From positions 1 to 64,000 of the forward strand of contig NZ_JAHLDU010000006.1 in assembly GCF_018861905.1 (NCBI RefSeq): 64,000 nt of DNA, read 5' to 3'. Positions within the stretch are counted from its first letter, which is position 1. Each line of letters starts with the position of its first letter. This document shows positions 17,199 to 25,607 of the stretch, piece by piece. The DNA comes from Clostridium sp. DSM 17811. GTDB lineage: Bacteria > Bacillota > Clostridia > Clostridiales > Clostridiaceae. A program made the translations under genes and the position numbers. The notes beneath the pieces are model-generated. The model worked only from the letters and a program-made list of their open reading frames with translations, had not been told where the DNA came from and did no database searches.

Positions 17199-19691
17199 AT
17201 GAACTTTGAATTAATAAGGTACAATGAGAATCTCCCTTTCAAGGTGTTCATCCTAAATGCTAACAATCAAGAATATCACTGGCATAAGGAAATAGAACTA
17301 GTCTTTGTTTTGAATGGAAATTTAACATTTGAAGTAAAGGGGACGAGGTATAAAATATCTCAACATGACTTATTTTTGGTTAACAGCTTTGATATGCACT
17401 CTGTGATTTCTGAAAAAGGAGAAAATATTATACTAATACTACAACTTGATCCAATATTTTTTGATAAATATTGTCAAAATTTCTCAGATTTCTATTATGA
17501 ACCCAATAAATCAATGAATGACAGAAACAACCCTTTATATGATAAGATAAGTTCTATTCTTGCGAATATAATGTTTTCAATGATTAAATTAGACACAGGT
17601 TATAAGTTAAAAGTTATTAATGCAGTTATAGAATTAGCACTAATTTTACTTCAAAATTTTAATACTACAATCTATCATCAAGATAGCGGTAAAGATTATA
17701 AACAAAGGCGAATGTCTGAAATATTAAAATATATTGACGAAAATTATGACTCCCAAGTAAGCTTAAGTTCCCTATCAAAGGAAATGCACATAAGCCCTCA
17801 ATACATCTCAAAATTTTTCAAAAATAATCTTGGTATAGGTTTCGTTGATTATATAAATAAGCTTCGAATAACTAAATCCTTAAACGATCTTTTGGGTAGC
17901 AAAAAAAACATTATTGATATTGCTATTGATCACGGATTTAATGATCATAAATCATATAGTCGCGTTTTTAAAACCATATTTGGAATTACTCCAACTGAGT
18001 ACAGAAGTACTTCAGAAAAAAAACATGAAATTGAAACCACTGAAATAAACGATGGGTATTTTGATATTAATTCCAGCAATTACTTTAAATATCTGTTCCA
18101 ATTTCTTCATAATAATAGTAATGGTGACATTATTAATAACGTTGATAATGTCTCAAGCAAACTCACTATAAATACAAATCTTACAAAGTTCAGTGGAGAA
18201 CCTTTAATTAAATATTGGAAAAAAATCACTTCAATTGGAAGAGCCGCTCTCTGTTTAAGAAAAGAAATTCAGAAGCAGATTAGAATAGCCCAAAATGAGA
18301 TTGGTTATGAATATATAAGATTTCACGGTATTTTTTCGGATGATATGCTCATTTACAGAGAAGATCTTTCTGGAAATTCTATCTATAATTGGACCTATGT
18401 AGATGAAATCTTTGATTTCTTTTATGATATTAATTTATTACCCTTTATAGAAATAGGCTTCATGCCTGAAGCACTTGCATCAAAAAAGCAATATAATCCT
18501 TTTTATTGGGGAGCTAATGTAAGCTATCCCAAATCCATAAAAAAATGGTCGACACTTGTTTCATCCTTTATAAAACACTGCATTCAGAGATACGGAACTG
18601 AAGAGGTTAAAAAGTGGTGTTTTGAAGTATGGAGTGCACCAGATATTCAAAATGTGTTTTGGTTTGAAAACAGAGAACGCTTTTTTGAATTTTACAAAGA
18701 AACCTATTTAGCCATTAAAAATGTATGTATCGATTTTAAGGTAGGCTCTCCCGGCATTTTACCAAATAATGATTTTGAATGGTTTGGAGACTTTTTAAAC
18801 TATTGCACAGCTAATTCTATAATTCTTGATTTTGGCGCTTGCCACATTTATGCCTATACAGACCCTCAAAACGAAAATCTTCCTAAACAATTTTTTAAAA
18901 ATACAAATAATATATTATCACTTTCAGATGAAGATTTTCTTTACGATGCCATAATATCATTGAAAAAAAAGGTTGAAGACAACCATATTAAAGATTTAAA
19001 ACTATTTGTAACTGAGTGGAATTTAAGCCCTTATACTGAAGACCCTAACCGAGATACTTGCTTTTTAAGTACTTATATTATCTATAATATTCTAAATAAT
19101 ATTAACCAAGTTGATGGTATTGCCTTTTGGACTTTAAGTGATATTCTTGAGGAAGGAATAACAGAAAACAAACTTTATCACGGTGGACTAGGCCTCTTTA
19201 CCTACAATGGAATTAAAAAGCCTTCGTATAATGCCTTTTTTCTCCTTAACAAATTAGGTGACACTTTAATTGAAACTGGGAAAGATTATATTATAACCTC
19301 AAAGGGTAAGAACTTTCAAATACTTATATATAATTTCGTGTACTTTGATGAACTCTTTAGAACAGGTGACAGATCATTATTGTCCTATCATGAAAGATAC
19401 AATGTTTTTAAATCCGCTTCAAATAAAGATGTTAATATGATTCTTGCTTTAGAAGATGGGAAATACAACATAAAGCGTTCCAAATTAAATAGACAATCCG
19501 GTTCTTCCTTTGATGCGTGGCTGAAAATGGGAGCCCCAGAAGATATATCATCAGATGTCTATGATTTTCTTAAATCTAAAGAAGTTCCCGAGCTAAGTAT
19601 GTCAATTGAAACAGTTCATAAGCAGTTAATTTTAAATGATTCAATACCCCCTCATGGAATATTGCTTGTTGAACTTGATAAGGTAGATTAA
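17199..19691 (+). CDS. AraC regulator fused to a degenerate GH39 domain
   Basis: About 830 aa. Cupin sensor (about 15-110), AraC helix-turn-helix (about 175-275, ending DHKSYSRVFKTIFGITPTEYR), then a GH39 beta-xylosidase-like domain of about 500 residues (from IRFHGIFSDDMLIY). In GH39 enzymes the acid/base lies in the motif WNEPN. Here it reads FEVWSAPD, so the Glu is Ala (residue 480 from the chosen start). The nucleophile region FVTEWN keeps its Glu (606). Catalysis is therefore unlikely, and the domain probably senses xylosides or similar sugars. I prefer the ATG at 17199, 4 nt after GGAGGG, over the ATG at 17187 that lies within that site. Confidence 0.88.
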   Translation: MNFELIRYNENLPFKVFILNANNQEYHWHKEIELVFVLNGNLTFEVKGTRYKISQHDLFLVNSFDMHSVISEKGENIILILQLDPIFFDKYCQNFSDFYYEPNKSMNDRNNPLYDKISSILANIMFSMIKLDTGYKLKVINAVIELALILLQNFNTTIYHQDSGKDYKQRRMSEILKYIDENYDSQVSLSSLSKEMHISPQYISKFFKNNLGIGFVDYINKLRITKSLNDLLGSKKNIIDIAIDHGFNDHKSYSRVFKTIFGITPTEYRSTSEKKHEIETTEINDGYFDINSSNYFKYLFQFLHNNSNGDIINNVDNVSSKLTINTNLTKFSGEPLIKYWKKITSIGRAALCLRKEIQKQIRIAQNEIGYEYIRFHGIFSDDMLIYREDLSGNSIYNWTYVDEIFDFFYDINLLPFIEIGFMPEALASKKQYNPFYWGANVSYPKSIKKWSTLVSSFIKHCIQRYGTEEVKKWCFEVWSAPDIQNVFWFENRERFFEFYKETYLAIKNVCIDFKVGSPGILPNNDFEWFGDFLNYCTANSIILDFGACHIYAYTDPQNENLPKQFFKNTNNILSLSDEDFLYDAIISLKKKVEDNHIKDLKLFVTEWNLSPYTEDPNRDTCFLSTYIIYNILNNINQVDGIAFWTLSDILEEGITENKLYHGGLGLFTYNGIKKPSYNAFFLLNKLGDTLIETGKDYIITSKGKNFQILIYNFVYFDELFRTGDRSLLSYHERYNVFKSASNKDVNMILALEDGKYNIKRSKLNRQSGSSFDAWLKMGAPEDISSDVYDFLKSKEVPELSMSIETVHKQLILNDSIPPHGILLVELDKVD

Positions 19692-19858
19692 TTTCTTACA
19701 CTAAAAAATAATATTCTTAATGTATTACTGTATTGGTATATTAGAAATTAATAAACCCATAATGATAAAAGAAATATCATTTTGTGAAATAAAACATGTT
19801 ATTGTGGCAATACTAGTTATGCAACTATTTTTTTGCTCAAAAAACAAGGAGGCAGTTC

Positions 19859-20445
19859 ATGAAAATGTTAAAGGGAACAGATACCGCACAAAATCTTATG
19901 AGAGGTTTTGCAGGGGAATCGCAAGCTAGAAATAGATATACATATCATGCATCTGTTGCAAAAAAGAAGGATACATACAAATATCTAATATATTTACAGA
20001 AACAGCAGGTAATGAGTTAGCTCATGCTAAAAGCTTTTTTAATTTTTTAAATAAGGAGTTAAATGGTGAATCAGTAGAAATTAATGCAGGTTATCCTGTT
20101 GGACTTGGCGACACAAAAGCAAATTTATTATCAGCAGCAAATGGAGAAAATGAAGAGTGGACAGAAATTTATCCTGGCTTTGCAAAAGTTGCAGAGAATG
20201 ATGGTTTTAAAGAGATTGCACTTGTATTTAAAAAAGTAGCCGAAGTAGAAAAACATCATGACGAAAGATTTAGGGCACTATTATCTAGTTTAGAAAACAA
20301 TACAATATATCATAAGGAGACACCGGTTAACTGGATATGTAACAAATGTGGTTATATTTATGAAGGAACAGATGCTCCAACAATATGTCCAGTCTGCAAA
20401 CATCCTGAGGGATATTTTCAGGTATTAGTTGAAAATTTTAAATAA
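19859..20445 (+). pseudogene. rbr: Rubrerythrin, frameshifted
   Basis: ATG at 19859 after AAGGAGG starts MKMLKGTDTAQNLMRGFAGE, a classic rubrerythrin N-terminus. The frame is lost in a run of six A near 19963. Shifting by one base restores [20 protein letters not shown] and the rest, including the second di-iron helix ([10 protein letters not shown]) and a C-terminal rubredoxin-like domain (CNKCGY..CPVC) to the stop at 20443-20445. Intact, it would be a peroxide-reducing NADH-peroxidase component of about 195 aa. The lesion is a single-base A-tract deletion, so a sequencing error or recent mutation is equally possible. Confidence 0.85.
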
Positions 20446-20458
20446 AATGTTATAACTT

Positions 20459-20578
20459 ATAAGGGGAGCATATCATAATGGCTTCCCTTAATTCATATTA
20501 TTTTTTTAAATATAATTTCATATTAAACTATAAATAATATATTGTTCCTGTAGAATTTACTTCTAAATCTTGTTTATA
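20459..20578. repeat. Direct repeat copy B bounding the glycoside island
   Basis: Second copy of the repeat at 95-215, with 62 identical bp and then about 85% identity. It contains the terminator hairpin (20461-20489) and the 3' remnant of a 104-aa-family gene. Confidence 0.85.
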
Positions 20579-20605
20579 ATTAATATATGCGACTTTAAGA
20601 TCTAT
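20528..20605 (-). pseudogene. 3' remnant of a 104-aa-family gene (copy B)
   Basis: The minus strand reads VAYINYKQDLEVNSTGTIYY then L and stop, close to GAYIDYEQDSDINSTGTIYY at the C-terminus of the protein encoded at 38556-38870. It begins at the stop codon of the TSUP gene, which marks a recombination join. Confidence 0.7.
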
Positions 20606-21366
20606 ATCAAAAGCCTTACTGCAGCTATTGCTGTCACAGCTATAATAATGTATCTAAAGTACTTTTCATTTATTTTTTTAATTAAAATCATCCCCAGTAG
20701 TGCACCTATTGCAATAGATGGTACCATTCCAATGCTAAGAATAATTGTTTTAGTGGAAATATTATGCCAAAATAAAATTTGTAATGGAACCTTAGTTAAA
20801 TTGATTAGAAAGAAAAACCAAGCTGTTGTGCCCATAAAATCATTTTTTTTAAAGTTCATGGTTAATAAATAAACACTAAATATAGGTCCTGCCGCATTTC
20901 CAATCATAGATGTAAAACCAGTAGCAATTCCCGCTAGTGCATAAAACCATTTCTTTTGTGGAACCTTTAAATTTTCACCCTTTTTTTCAGTGTAAATTAA
21001 AGCTACTAAACAAAGTAAAACTGAAACAGATATAACTGCCTTAAATTGTTTATCATTAATTAGATTTCCAACTACAATACCCATTACTAATCCTATAAGT
21101 GTCCATGGCAAAAGTTTTTTTATGTTTTTCCAATCCGCATGTCGATTATAATAATATAGTGCGAAAACATCTCCTATTATTAACAGTGGAAGGATAACTC
21201 CAGTTGATTCTTTTCCCCCAAAAACGCTCGCAATAATTGGTATAACAGGCATTAAAAAGCCACTAATTCCAGTCTTTGAAAACCCTACTAAAAATGCAGC
21301 TATTATTACCCAACACCATTGAATCATAGATAAATCAAATGTATGAAAAATTGACATTACTTTCAC
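20602..21366 (-). CDS. TSUP (TauE/SafE) family membrane transporter
   Basis: 254 aa with about 8 hydrophobic helices. The two-fold repeat is visible as AAFLVGFSKTGISGFLMPVIP near the N-terminus and GIATGFTSMIGNAAGPIFSVYL in the middle, both hallmarks of TauE/SafE exporters of sulfite or organic anions. It is the last gene on the minus strand of the aromatic-degradation region, behind a hairpin at 21399-21421. Export of an arylpropionate or other acid end product is possible but not shown by the sequence. Confidence 0.85.
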   Translation of the reverse strand: MKVMSIFHTFDLSMIQWCWVIIAAFLVGFSKTGISGFLMPVIPIIASVFGGKESTGVILPLLIIGDVFALYYYNRHADWKNIKKLLPWTLIGLVMGIVVGNLINDKQFKAVISVSVLLCLVALIYTEKKGENLKVPQKKWFYALAGIATGFTSMIGNAAGPIFSVYLLTMNFKKNDFMGTTAWFFFLINLTKVPLQILFWHNISTKTIILSIGMVPSIAIGALLGMILIKKINEKYFRYIIIAVTAIAAVRLLI

Positions 21367-21398
21367 CTCTCAAATATATTTTTAACAAAATAGAAACT

Positions 21399-21421
21399 GA
21401 CACCTGTATTAAACAGGTGTC
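21399..21421 (-). terminator. Hairpin between MFS and TSUP genes
   Basis: GACACCTG pairs perfectly with CAGGTGTC over a 7-nt loop. On the minus strand it is followed by AGTTTCTATTTTG, a moderate U-rich tail. Confidence 0.65.
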
Positions 21422-21476
21422 TCATAAGTATAGTGTATTATTTAAATTTAGATAGATACAATTCTAATTCTTTTGT

Positions 21477-22691
21477 TTATACTTTTATTGAAGTTTCTTC
21501 TTCGATATCTACTACTATTTGATTCGGATTTTTTATTGCTATAAATAAAGTTACAATTGTAGCAATAATCAACATAGCCGCTGAAAATCCAAATAAAAAT
21601 CTAGGTGTGCCATTTCCTGATATGGTTAATATAGCAAGTTGAGCAAAGGGGGCTATTAAATATCCAATGTGAATACCACTGGTTACAAGTCCATATGCAG
21701 CATCTCTATGAGCCTTCTCAACCTTTTGTGATGTTAAGTTCAAAATATAAGGTGTAAGCATTCCAGAACCAAGTCCAATCAAAAGATTACCAATAGTTTG
21801 AGTTGCAAAGGAATGAGTCAAAAACAACACTACATATCCCACAGCAAAAGACGCTATTGATATAGAGACCAAATATTTTTTTGTTTTTTTATAAAACTCT
21901 GGGAAAACTGCTCCAGATAAAATGCTTGCAAGTCCTGGAAAACAAATTGCTATACCAATCATCCAAGGCAATCCTATTTTTTCCTTAACCATAAACAATG
22001 CCATGTTTGTAATATTAAAAGCAAAGAATAACCAGTTGACTGCCATAAAAGCAACTAATGCCCACGCAATCTTTGGAATACCATTGGTTGAGATATGCTC
22101 TTCCACTATAACAGCTGTTTTCTTCCTTGGATCAGATTTGGGTAATCCAAATATTGCAACAATCATAATAACAAGCGGAATACTAAAACATAAGAATGGA
22201 TATCTCCATCCAAGTAATAGAATGAATCCTACAGCAATACTATCAAGCACATTTGCTATATTAGCTACTGAAGTAGCTAAGCCAAGCATCCTTTGCCTTT
22301 TAGTTCCTTCAAAATATTCTGCAATCATAGCATTAGGCAAAGGCAATACCAGTCCAACTCCAACACCTGTAACTAATCTGCAAAACAAGATTTGATTCAT
22401 AGTCTGAGCAAAAAATGGTAACATTCCGGTAATACCATAAATTAATAACCCAAAGATAATTATATTTCTTTTATCATACCTTTTAGCTAGTTTTCCTGCA
22501 AACACACTCATTGGAATAGATGTAAAAAATGGTATAATAACAATCAGTTGTAATTGGAAAGTTGATGCAGAGGGAAATGCTGCTCCTATTGAACCTAAGA
22601 TAGGAGCAACTACGGAGAGTTCATATATCCACACAAATGGTATCAATAACATTGCAAAAACATTAAATTTTGTTAACTTTAATTTTTTCAT
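21477..22691 (-). CDS. MFS transporter, candidate aromatic-compound importer
   Basis: 404 aa, about 12 transmembrane segments, MFS-type loop FAGKLAKRYDKRNIIIFG between helices 2 and 3. It is not closely related to the two sugar MFS proteins of region 1. It sits downstream of the cyclase and SDR genes of the predicted phloroglucinol pathway, separated by a terminator-like hairpin (22768-22811). An MFS carrier is a natural partner for uptake of phloroglucinol or a phenolic precursor; that role is inferred from context. Confidence 0.82.
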   Translation of the reverse strand: MKKLKLTKFNVFAMLLIPFVWIYELSVVAPILGSIGAAFPSASTFQLQLIVIIPFFTSIPMSVFAGKLAKRYDKRNIIIFGLLIYGITGMLPFFAQTMNQILFCRLVTGVGVGLVLPLPNAMIAEYFEGTKRQRMLGLATSVANIANVLDSIAVGFILLLGWRYPFLCFSIPLVIMIVAIFGLPKSDPRKKTAVIVEEHISTNGIPKIAWALVAFMAVNWLFFAFNITNMALFMVKEKIGLPWMIGIAICFPGLASILSGAVFPEFYKKTKKYLVSISIASFAVGYVVLFLTHSFATQTIGNLLIGLGSGMLTPYILNLTSQKVEKAHRDAAYGLVTSGIHIGYLIAPFAQLAILTISGNGTPRFLFGFSAAMLIIATIVTLFIAIKNPNQIVVDIEEETSIKV

Positions 22692-22767
22692 AACATCCTC
22701 CAGTTTTTCTTTTTTATTTTTTTTAGAATCTAATAAATATTTTCTGAAAATGTTTCAAAAAAATAGA

Positions 22768-22811
22768 GAAGCAATTTAGAATCTTCCATATACAAAGTAT
22801 TCTATTGCTTC
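22768..22811 (-). terminator. Terminator-like hairpin after cyclase gene
   Basis: GAAGCAATTTAGAAT pairs with ATTCTATTGCTTC (two-base mismatch/bulge). On the minus strand the stem is followed by TCTATTTTTTTG. Confidence 0.65.
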
Positions 22812-22871
22812 CCTTATCACCTTTCTTCTAAATTCTATCAAGATTAAGCTAACTATTATTTAGCTATTTTT

Positions 22872-23810
22872 CTATATACATCCACCGTAATTGTAAACTC
22901 TTTCAGGAACATCATTCAAATCATCTTCATCTATTTCGGCAACACATCTAACCATAGAACCATCGCCCATGTACCATCTAATTGGTAAGCATAAGAATCT
23001 GAAACGTTTTCCAGATACTTTGTCTAAATTTCCACCAAGGTTTTCAACACCTACAATACCATGTCCTAACAATTCTTTATGACAAGGTTCCCATGTTCCC
23101 CAGCATCCGATTGCTTCTAATTCACCAAATTTAGCATCATACGCTTCTTTACCATGAATTCTGATGTATTCATCTTTATCAAATTCAGCATATGCTTCTT
23201 CACCAAACTTATCTTTATATTCTTCTGTGATTGGCTTTCCTGAAGCACCGAGTAAGTTCAAACGTGTAGCACCGTTGTTACCCATAGCTGTATGAAGAGG
23301 ATGGTCAAGAGCCTGCATATCCATAGCTACACATTTAACTTTGTGTTTTACAAACCATTTCCCTGCATCAACGCCTGTACCACATGAGTAATGATAGTAG
23401 TCTTTTGAGTCATCAAATTTACGATGCATTCCTGTATTTAAGCAAACAACCATTCCTTCTAATTCTTCTGGTTTAATATTTGCACGTATACAAGCATCTT
23501 CAAGATGTTCTGGCAGGATTAATCCCCAACGTTCAATTTTAATTTCCAGGCAAACTGCGTCACCCATGTATGCATCAACTGGCATTTCATGAGTATAACG
23601 AGCTCTCTTGCCATTAAATTCAATTTCCATAACGTGACGTGGTGCGTCACAATGTGTACCCGTGTGCTGAACGCAATCGATTCTCTGTGTAAGAACACCA
23701 CCTTTTGCCAAGGTATGCATTGAATCTACTACTGGCTTTGCAAAATAGGGCCACCTTGGTATATCAGCGCTGAATGGATGAGTTAAATCTACAAATACTT
23801 TCTTGCCCAT
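22872..23810 (-). CDS. Cyclase-family metal hydrolase, candidate dihydrophloroglucinol cyclohydrolase
   Basis: 312 aa. The cyclase/kynurenine-formamidase motif is HTGTHCDAPRH at 49-59, giving metal ligands H49, H53, D55 and H59. This family (Mn or Zn) opens rings or hydrolyses amides. Beside an SDR, a 3-hydroxyacyl dehydrogenase, a BKACE enzyme and a CoA-transferase, the best fit is hydrolytic opening of dihydrophloroglucinol to 3-hydroxy-5-oxohexanoate, the step assigned to this family in Clostridium scatologenes. It is longer than typical kynurenine formamidases (about 210 aa), with an insert around 190-245. Third gene from the sigma-54 promoter at 25201-25217. Confidence 0.85.
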   Translation of the reverse strand: MGKKVFVDLTHPFSADIPRWPYFAKPVVDSMHTLAKGGVLTQRIDCVQHTGTHCDAPRHVMEIEFNGKRARYTHEMPVDAYMGDAVCLEIKIERWGLILPEHLEDACIRANIKPEELEGMVVCLNTGMHRKFDDSKDYYHYSCGTGVDAGKWFVKHKVKCVAMDMQALDHPLHTAMGNNGATRLNLLGASGKPITEEYKDKFGEEAYAEFDKDEYIRIHGKEAYDAKFGELEAIGCWGTWEPCHKELLGHGIVGVENLGGNLDKVSGKRFRFLCLPIRWYMGDGSMVRCVAEIDEDDLNDVPERVYNYGGCI

Positions 23811-23883
23811 TTATTATTCCTCCTAATTTTTATTAAAGTAATACTTTATTTTAATATGTTATTTTATAAGCTTTTTATATGAA

Positions 23884-24672
23884 TTAGTTAGCCCAATATC
23901 CGCCTTCAGTAGCAACATTCGCACCTGTCATAAAATCACTGGCACTTGAAGCAAGGAAGATACATGGTCCTATAAAATCGTCTGGTTCACCAAGTCTACC
24001 AATTGGAATACGTTTTAAGAAGTTTTTGTAAATAGCACTTTCTGGATCAAACATCCACTCTGTTAAATCTGATCTGAATACTGTTGGATTAATTGTGTTA
24101 ACATTAATTTTGTATTTAGCTGTCCATTCACATGCAAGAGACTGAGCCATAAGGTCAATACCAGCTTTTGCTGTGCAGTAACCAGTGTAACCCGCCATAC
24201 CCATTTTTGAACGAGCAGAAGATACCATGATAACTTTTCCGCCTTTTCCCTGTGTAATCATCTCTTGTCCAACATATTTACAGTAAAGCCATGTACCTTG
24301 AACATCTGAATCCATAATTTTTTTCCATTCGGATAACTCTTGTTCTATAATTGGCTGTGCATGATTATATCCTGCTGAAGTTACTAATACATTGATTTCT
24401 CCGAATTTTGTAATCGCATCCTTAACAACCTTTATAACATCTGCTTCTACAGCTGGATCTCCTGTTGAGTATCCACATTCAATTCCTTGTGCCTCAAGTT
24501 CTGTACAAACTGCTTTGCATTTTTCATCGCTACGTCCTGTAACAAAAACCTTCATACCCGCAAACCCATAACCAAAAGAAATTGCTTTTCCGAGTGCGCC
24601 AGTAGCTCCTGTAATAAGCACAACTTTACCTTTAACATCAAACAAATTGTTTACAAATTGTTTTTCCATCAT
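23884..24672 (-). CDS. Short-chain dehydrogenase, candidate phloroglucinol reductase
   Basis: 262 aa classical SDR. Nucleotide motif TGATGALG (21-28), catalytic S152, Y165 and K169 (YCTAK), and the INPT segment after the active site. The family reduces carbonyls or activated rings with NAD(P)H. In C. scatologenes an SDR reduces phloroglucinol to dihydrophloroglucinol, and here the next gene downstream is the matching ring-opening hydrolase. R47 in TGRSDEK just after beta-strand 2 would be compatible with NADPH, but I would not rely on that. Confidence 0.87.
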   Translation of the reverse strand: MMEKQFVNNLFDVKGKVVLITGATGALGKAISFGYGFAGMKVFVTGRSDEKCKAVCTELEAQGIECGYSTGDPAVEADVIKVVKDAITKFGEINVLVTSAGYNHAQPIIEQELSEWKKIMDSDVQGTWLYCKYVGQEMITQGKGGKVIMVSSARSKMGMAGYTGYCTAKAGIDLMAQSLACEWTAKYKINVNTINPTVFRSDLTEWMFDPESAIYKNFLKRIPIGRLGEPDDFIGPCIFLASSASDFMTGANVATEGGYWAN

Positions 24673-24747
24673 TTACACCACCTGTTTTAATATTTTTAAT
24701 ATTTTTATTGTTTTTAATATTTTTATTGTTTTTAATAATTTAATAGT

Positions 24748-25092
24748 CTAGTTATTAACTACTACTAAAATAGTTACTGGCATATTTGTATTATTTGTTA
24801 TTTTTCTTCCTTCAAATGGCGGAATGAAAAGAGTATCCCATTTATTTAACACAAAAGTCTCTGTTTTACTTGTAACAGTAAGTTGTCCCTCTAAAATCAT
24901 ATAAACCTTTTCTGTTGGAGAATCTTCATAATCATATTCGGACCCACCTGCTGGAAGAAAATGTGTAAGGCCCATCCAAAATTTTGTAGCACCTGTTTCT
25001 GCTTTACCTTGTAGTTTTAAAGTAGTACAATCAAAATGTTTCGGTGCCTTATAAGGTTTAACTTCATTAAAATCAACTTTTTTCATTTTCAT
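24748..25092 (-). CDS. Small cupin lacking metal ligands
   Basis: 114 aa, single cupin domain. The first cupin motif is recognisable (FLPAGGSEYDYED..EKVYMILEG), but the two His of HxH are replaced by Tyr and Tyr. In the second motif (DTLFIPPFEGRKI) the usual His is Arg. Only the Glu of motif 1 (EKVY) is kept, so iron or manganese binding as in normal cupins is unlikely. It is the first gene after the sigma-54 promoter and precedes the SDR by 75 nt. Possible roles are a binding protein for a phenolic intermediate or a metal-free isomerase; both are guesses. Confidence 0.8.
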   Translation of the reverse strand: MKMKKVDFNEVKPYKAPKHFDCTTLKLQGKAETGATKFWMGLTHFLPAGGSEYDYEDSPTEKVYMILEGQLTVTSKTETFVLNKWDTLFIPPFEGRKITNNTNMPVTILVVVNN

Positions 25093-25200
25093 AGCCTCCT
25101 CTTATTTTTTGTTAAATATATATCTACCAAATCGTTTTCAATAAGTCTAAATAATAAATATAATAAAATCGTTTTTTATTATATTTACACTTAGATATAT

Positions 25201-25217
25201 AGCAATCATCGTGCCAA
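25201..25217 (-). promoter_or_regulatory. Sigma-54 promoter P1 (-24/-12)
   Basis: The minus strand reads TTGGCACGATGATTGCT: GG at -24 and GC at -12 separated by exactly 10 nt, nearly identical to the sigma-54 consensus. It lies about 110 nt upstream of the cupin start. Confidence 0.9.
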
Positions 25218-25337
25218 CACTTATATTTTGAATCTTAATTTAGTTTAAATGATGCCTTAACATTGGAATTATCTATTAATTTTCTATTGTTAAATACATA
25301 ACAACCTTACTCTCATATTTCCTACAAATGCAATTTT

Positions 25338-25442
25338 AATACGAATTTGTATTATACTTTTGCGTTTATAGAACAAAGCCTATACTATCCATACACTTTA
25401 GCATTGATGCAATACTGTATTTATATAATACATTTTTGTATT
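25338..25442. promoter_or_regulatory. Enhancer sites for the sigma-54 activator (P1 set)
   Basis: Two palindromes AATAC-N6-GTATT at 25338-25353 and 25427-25442, plus the shorter AATACTGTATT at 25411-25421. They lie 120-225 nt upstream of P1, the usual distance for upstream activator sites. The same palindrome recurs at the other two sigma-54 promoters. The rest of the 515-bp gap (25093-25607) shows nothing else that I can name. Confidence 0.8.
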
Positions 25443-25607
25443 ACTAATTTAAAATAGAAGTACTATCAAATCAAGCAGGATCTAAATAATTAATTTATTT
25501 AGAGACCTCTCACATCAATTTCAATTGCAGGAAAGTTTAAGTCATATTGAAATCTCCTCCTATAATTTATACTTTTAAAATATTTCTAAATATAATTCTT
25601 GTTTATA

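Noticed and set aside
1-20600. A transposon or prophage carrying the glycoside island
   Set aside because: No transposase, integrase, terminal inverted repeat or target-site duplication was found; only the 120-bp direct repeats are present.
22692-22871. A fourth sigma-54 promoter in front of the MFS gene
   Set aside because: GC- and GG-like elements here are spaced 13 rather than 10 nt and no AATAC-N6-GTATT site is nearby.
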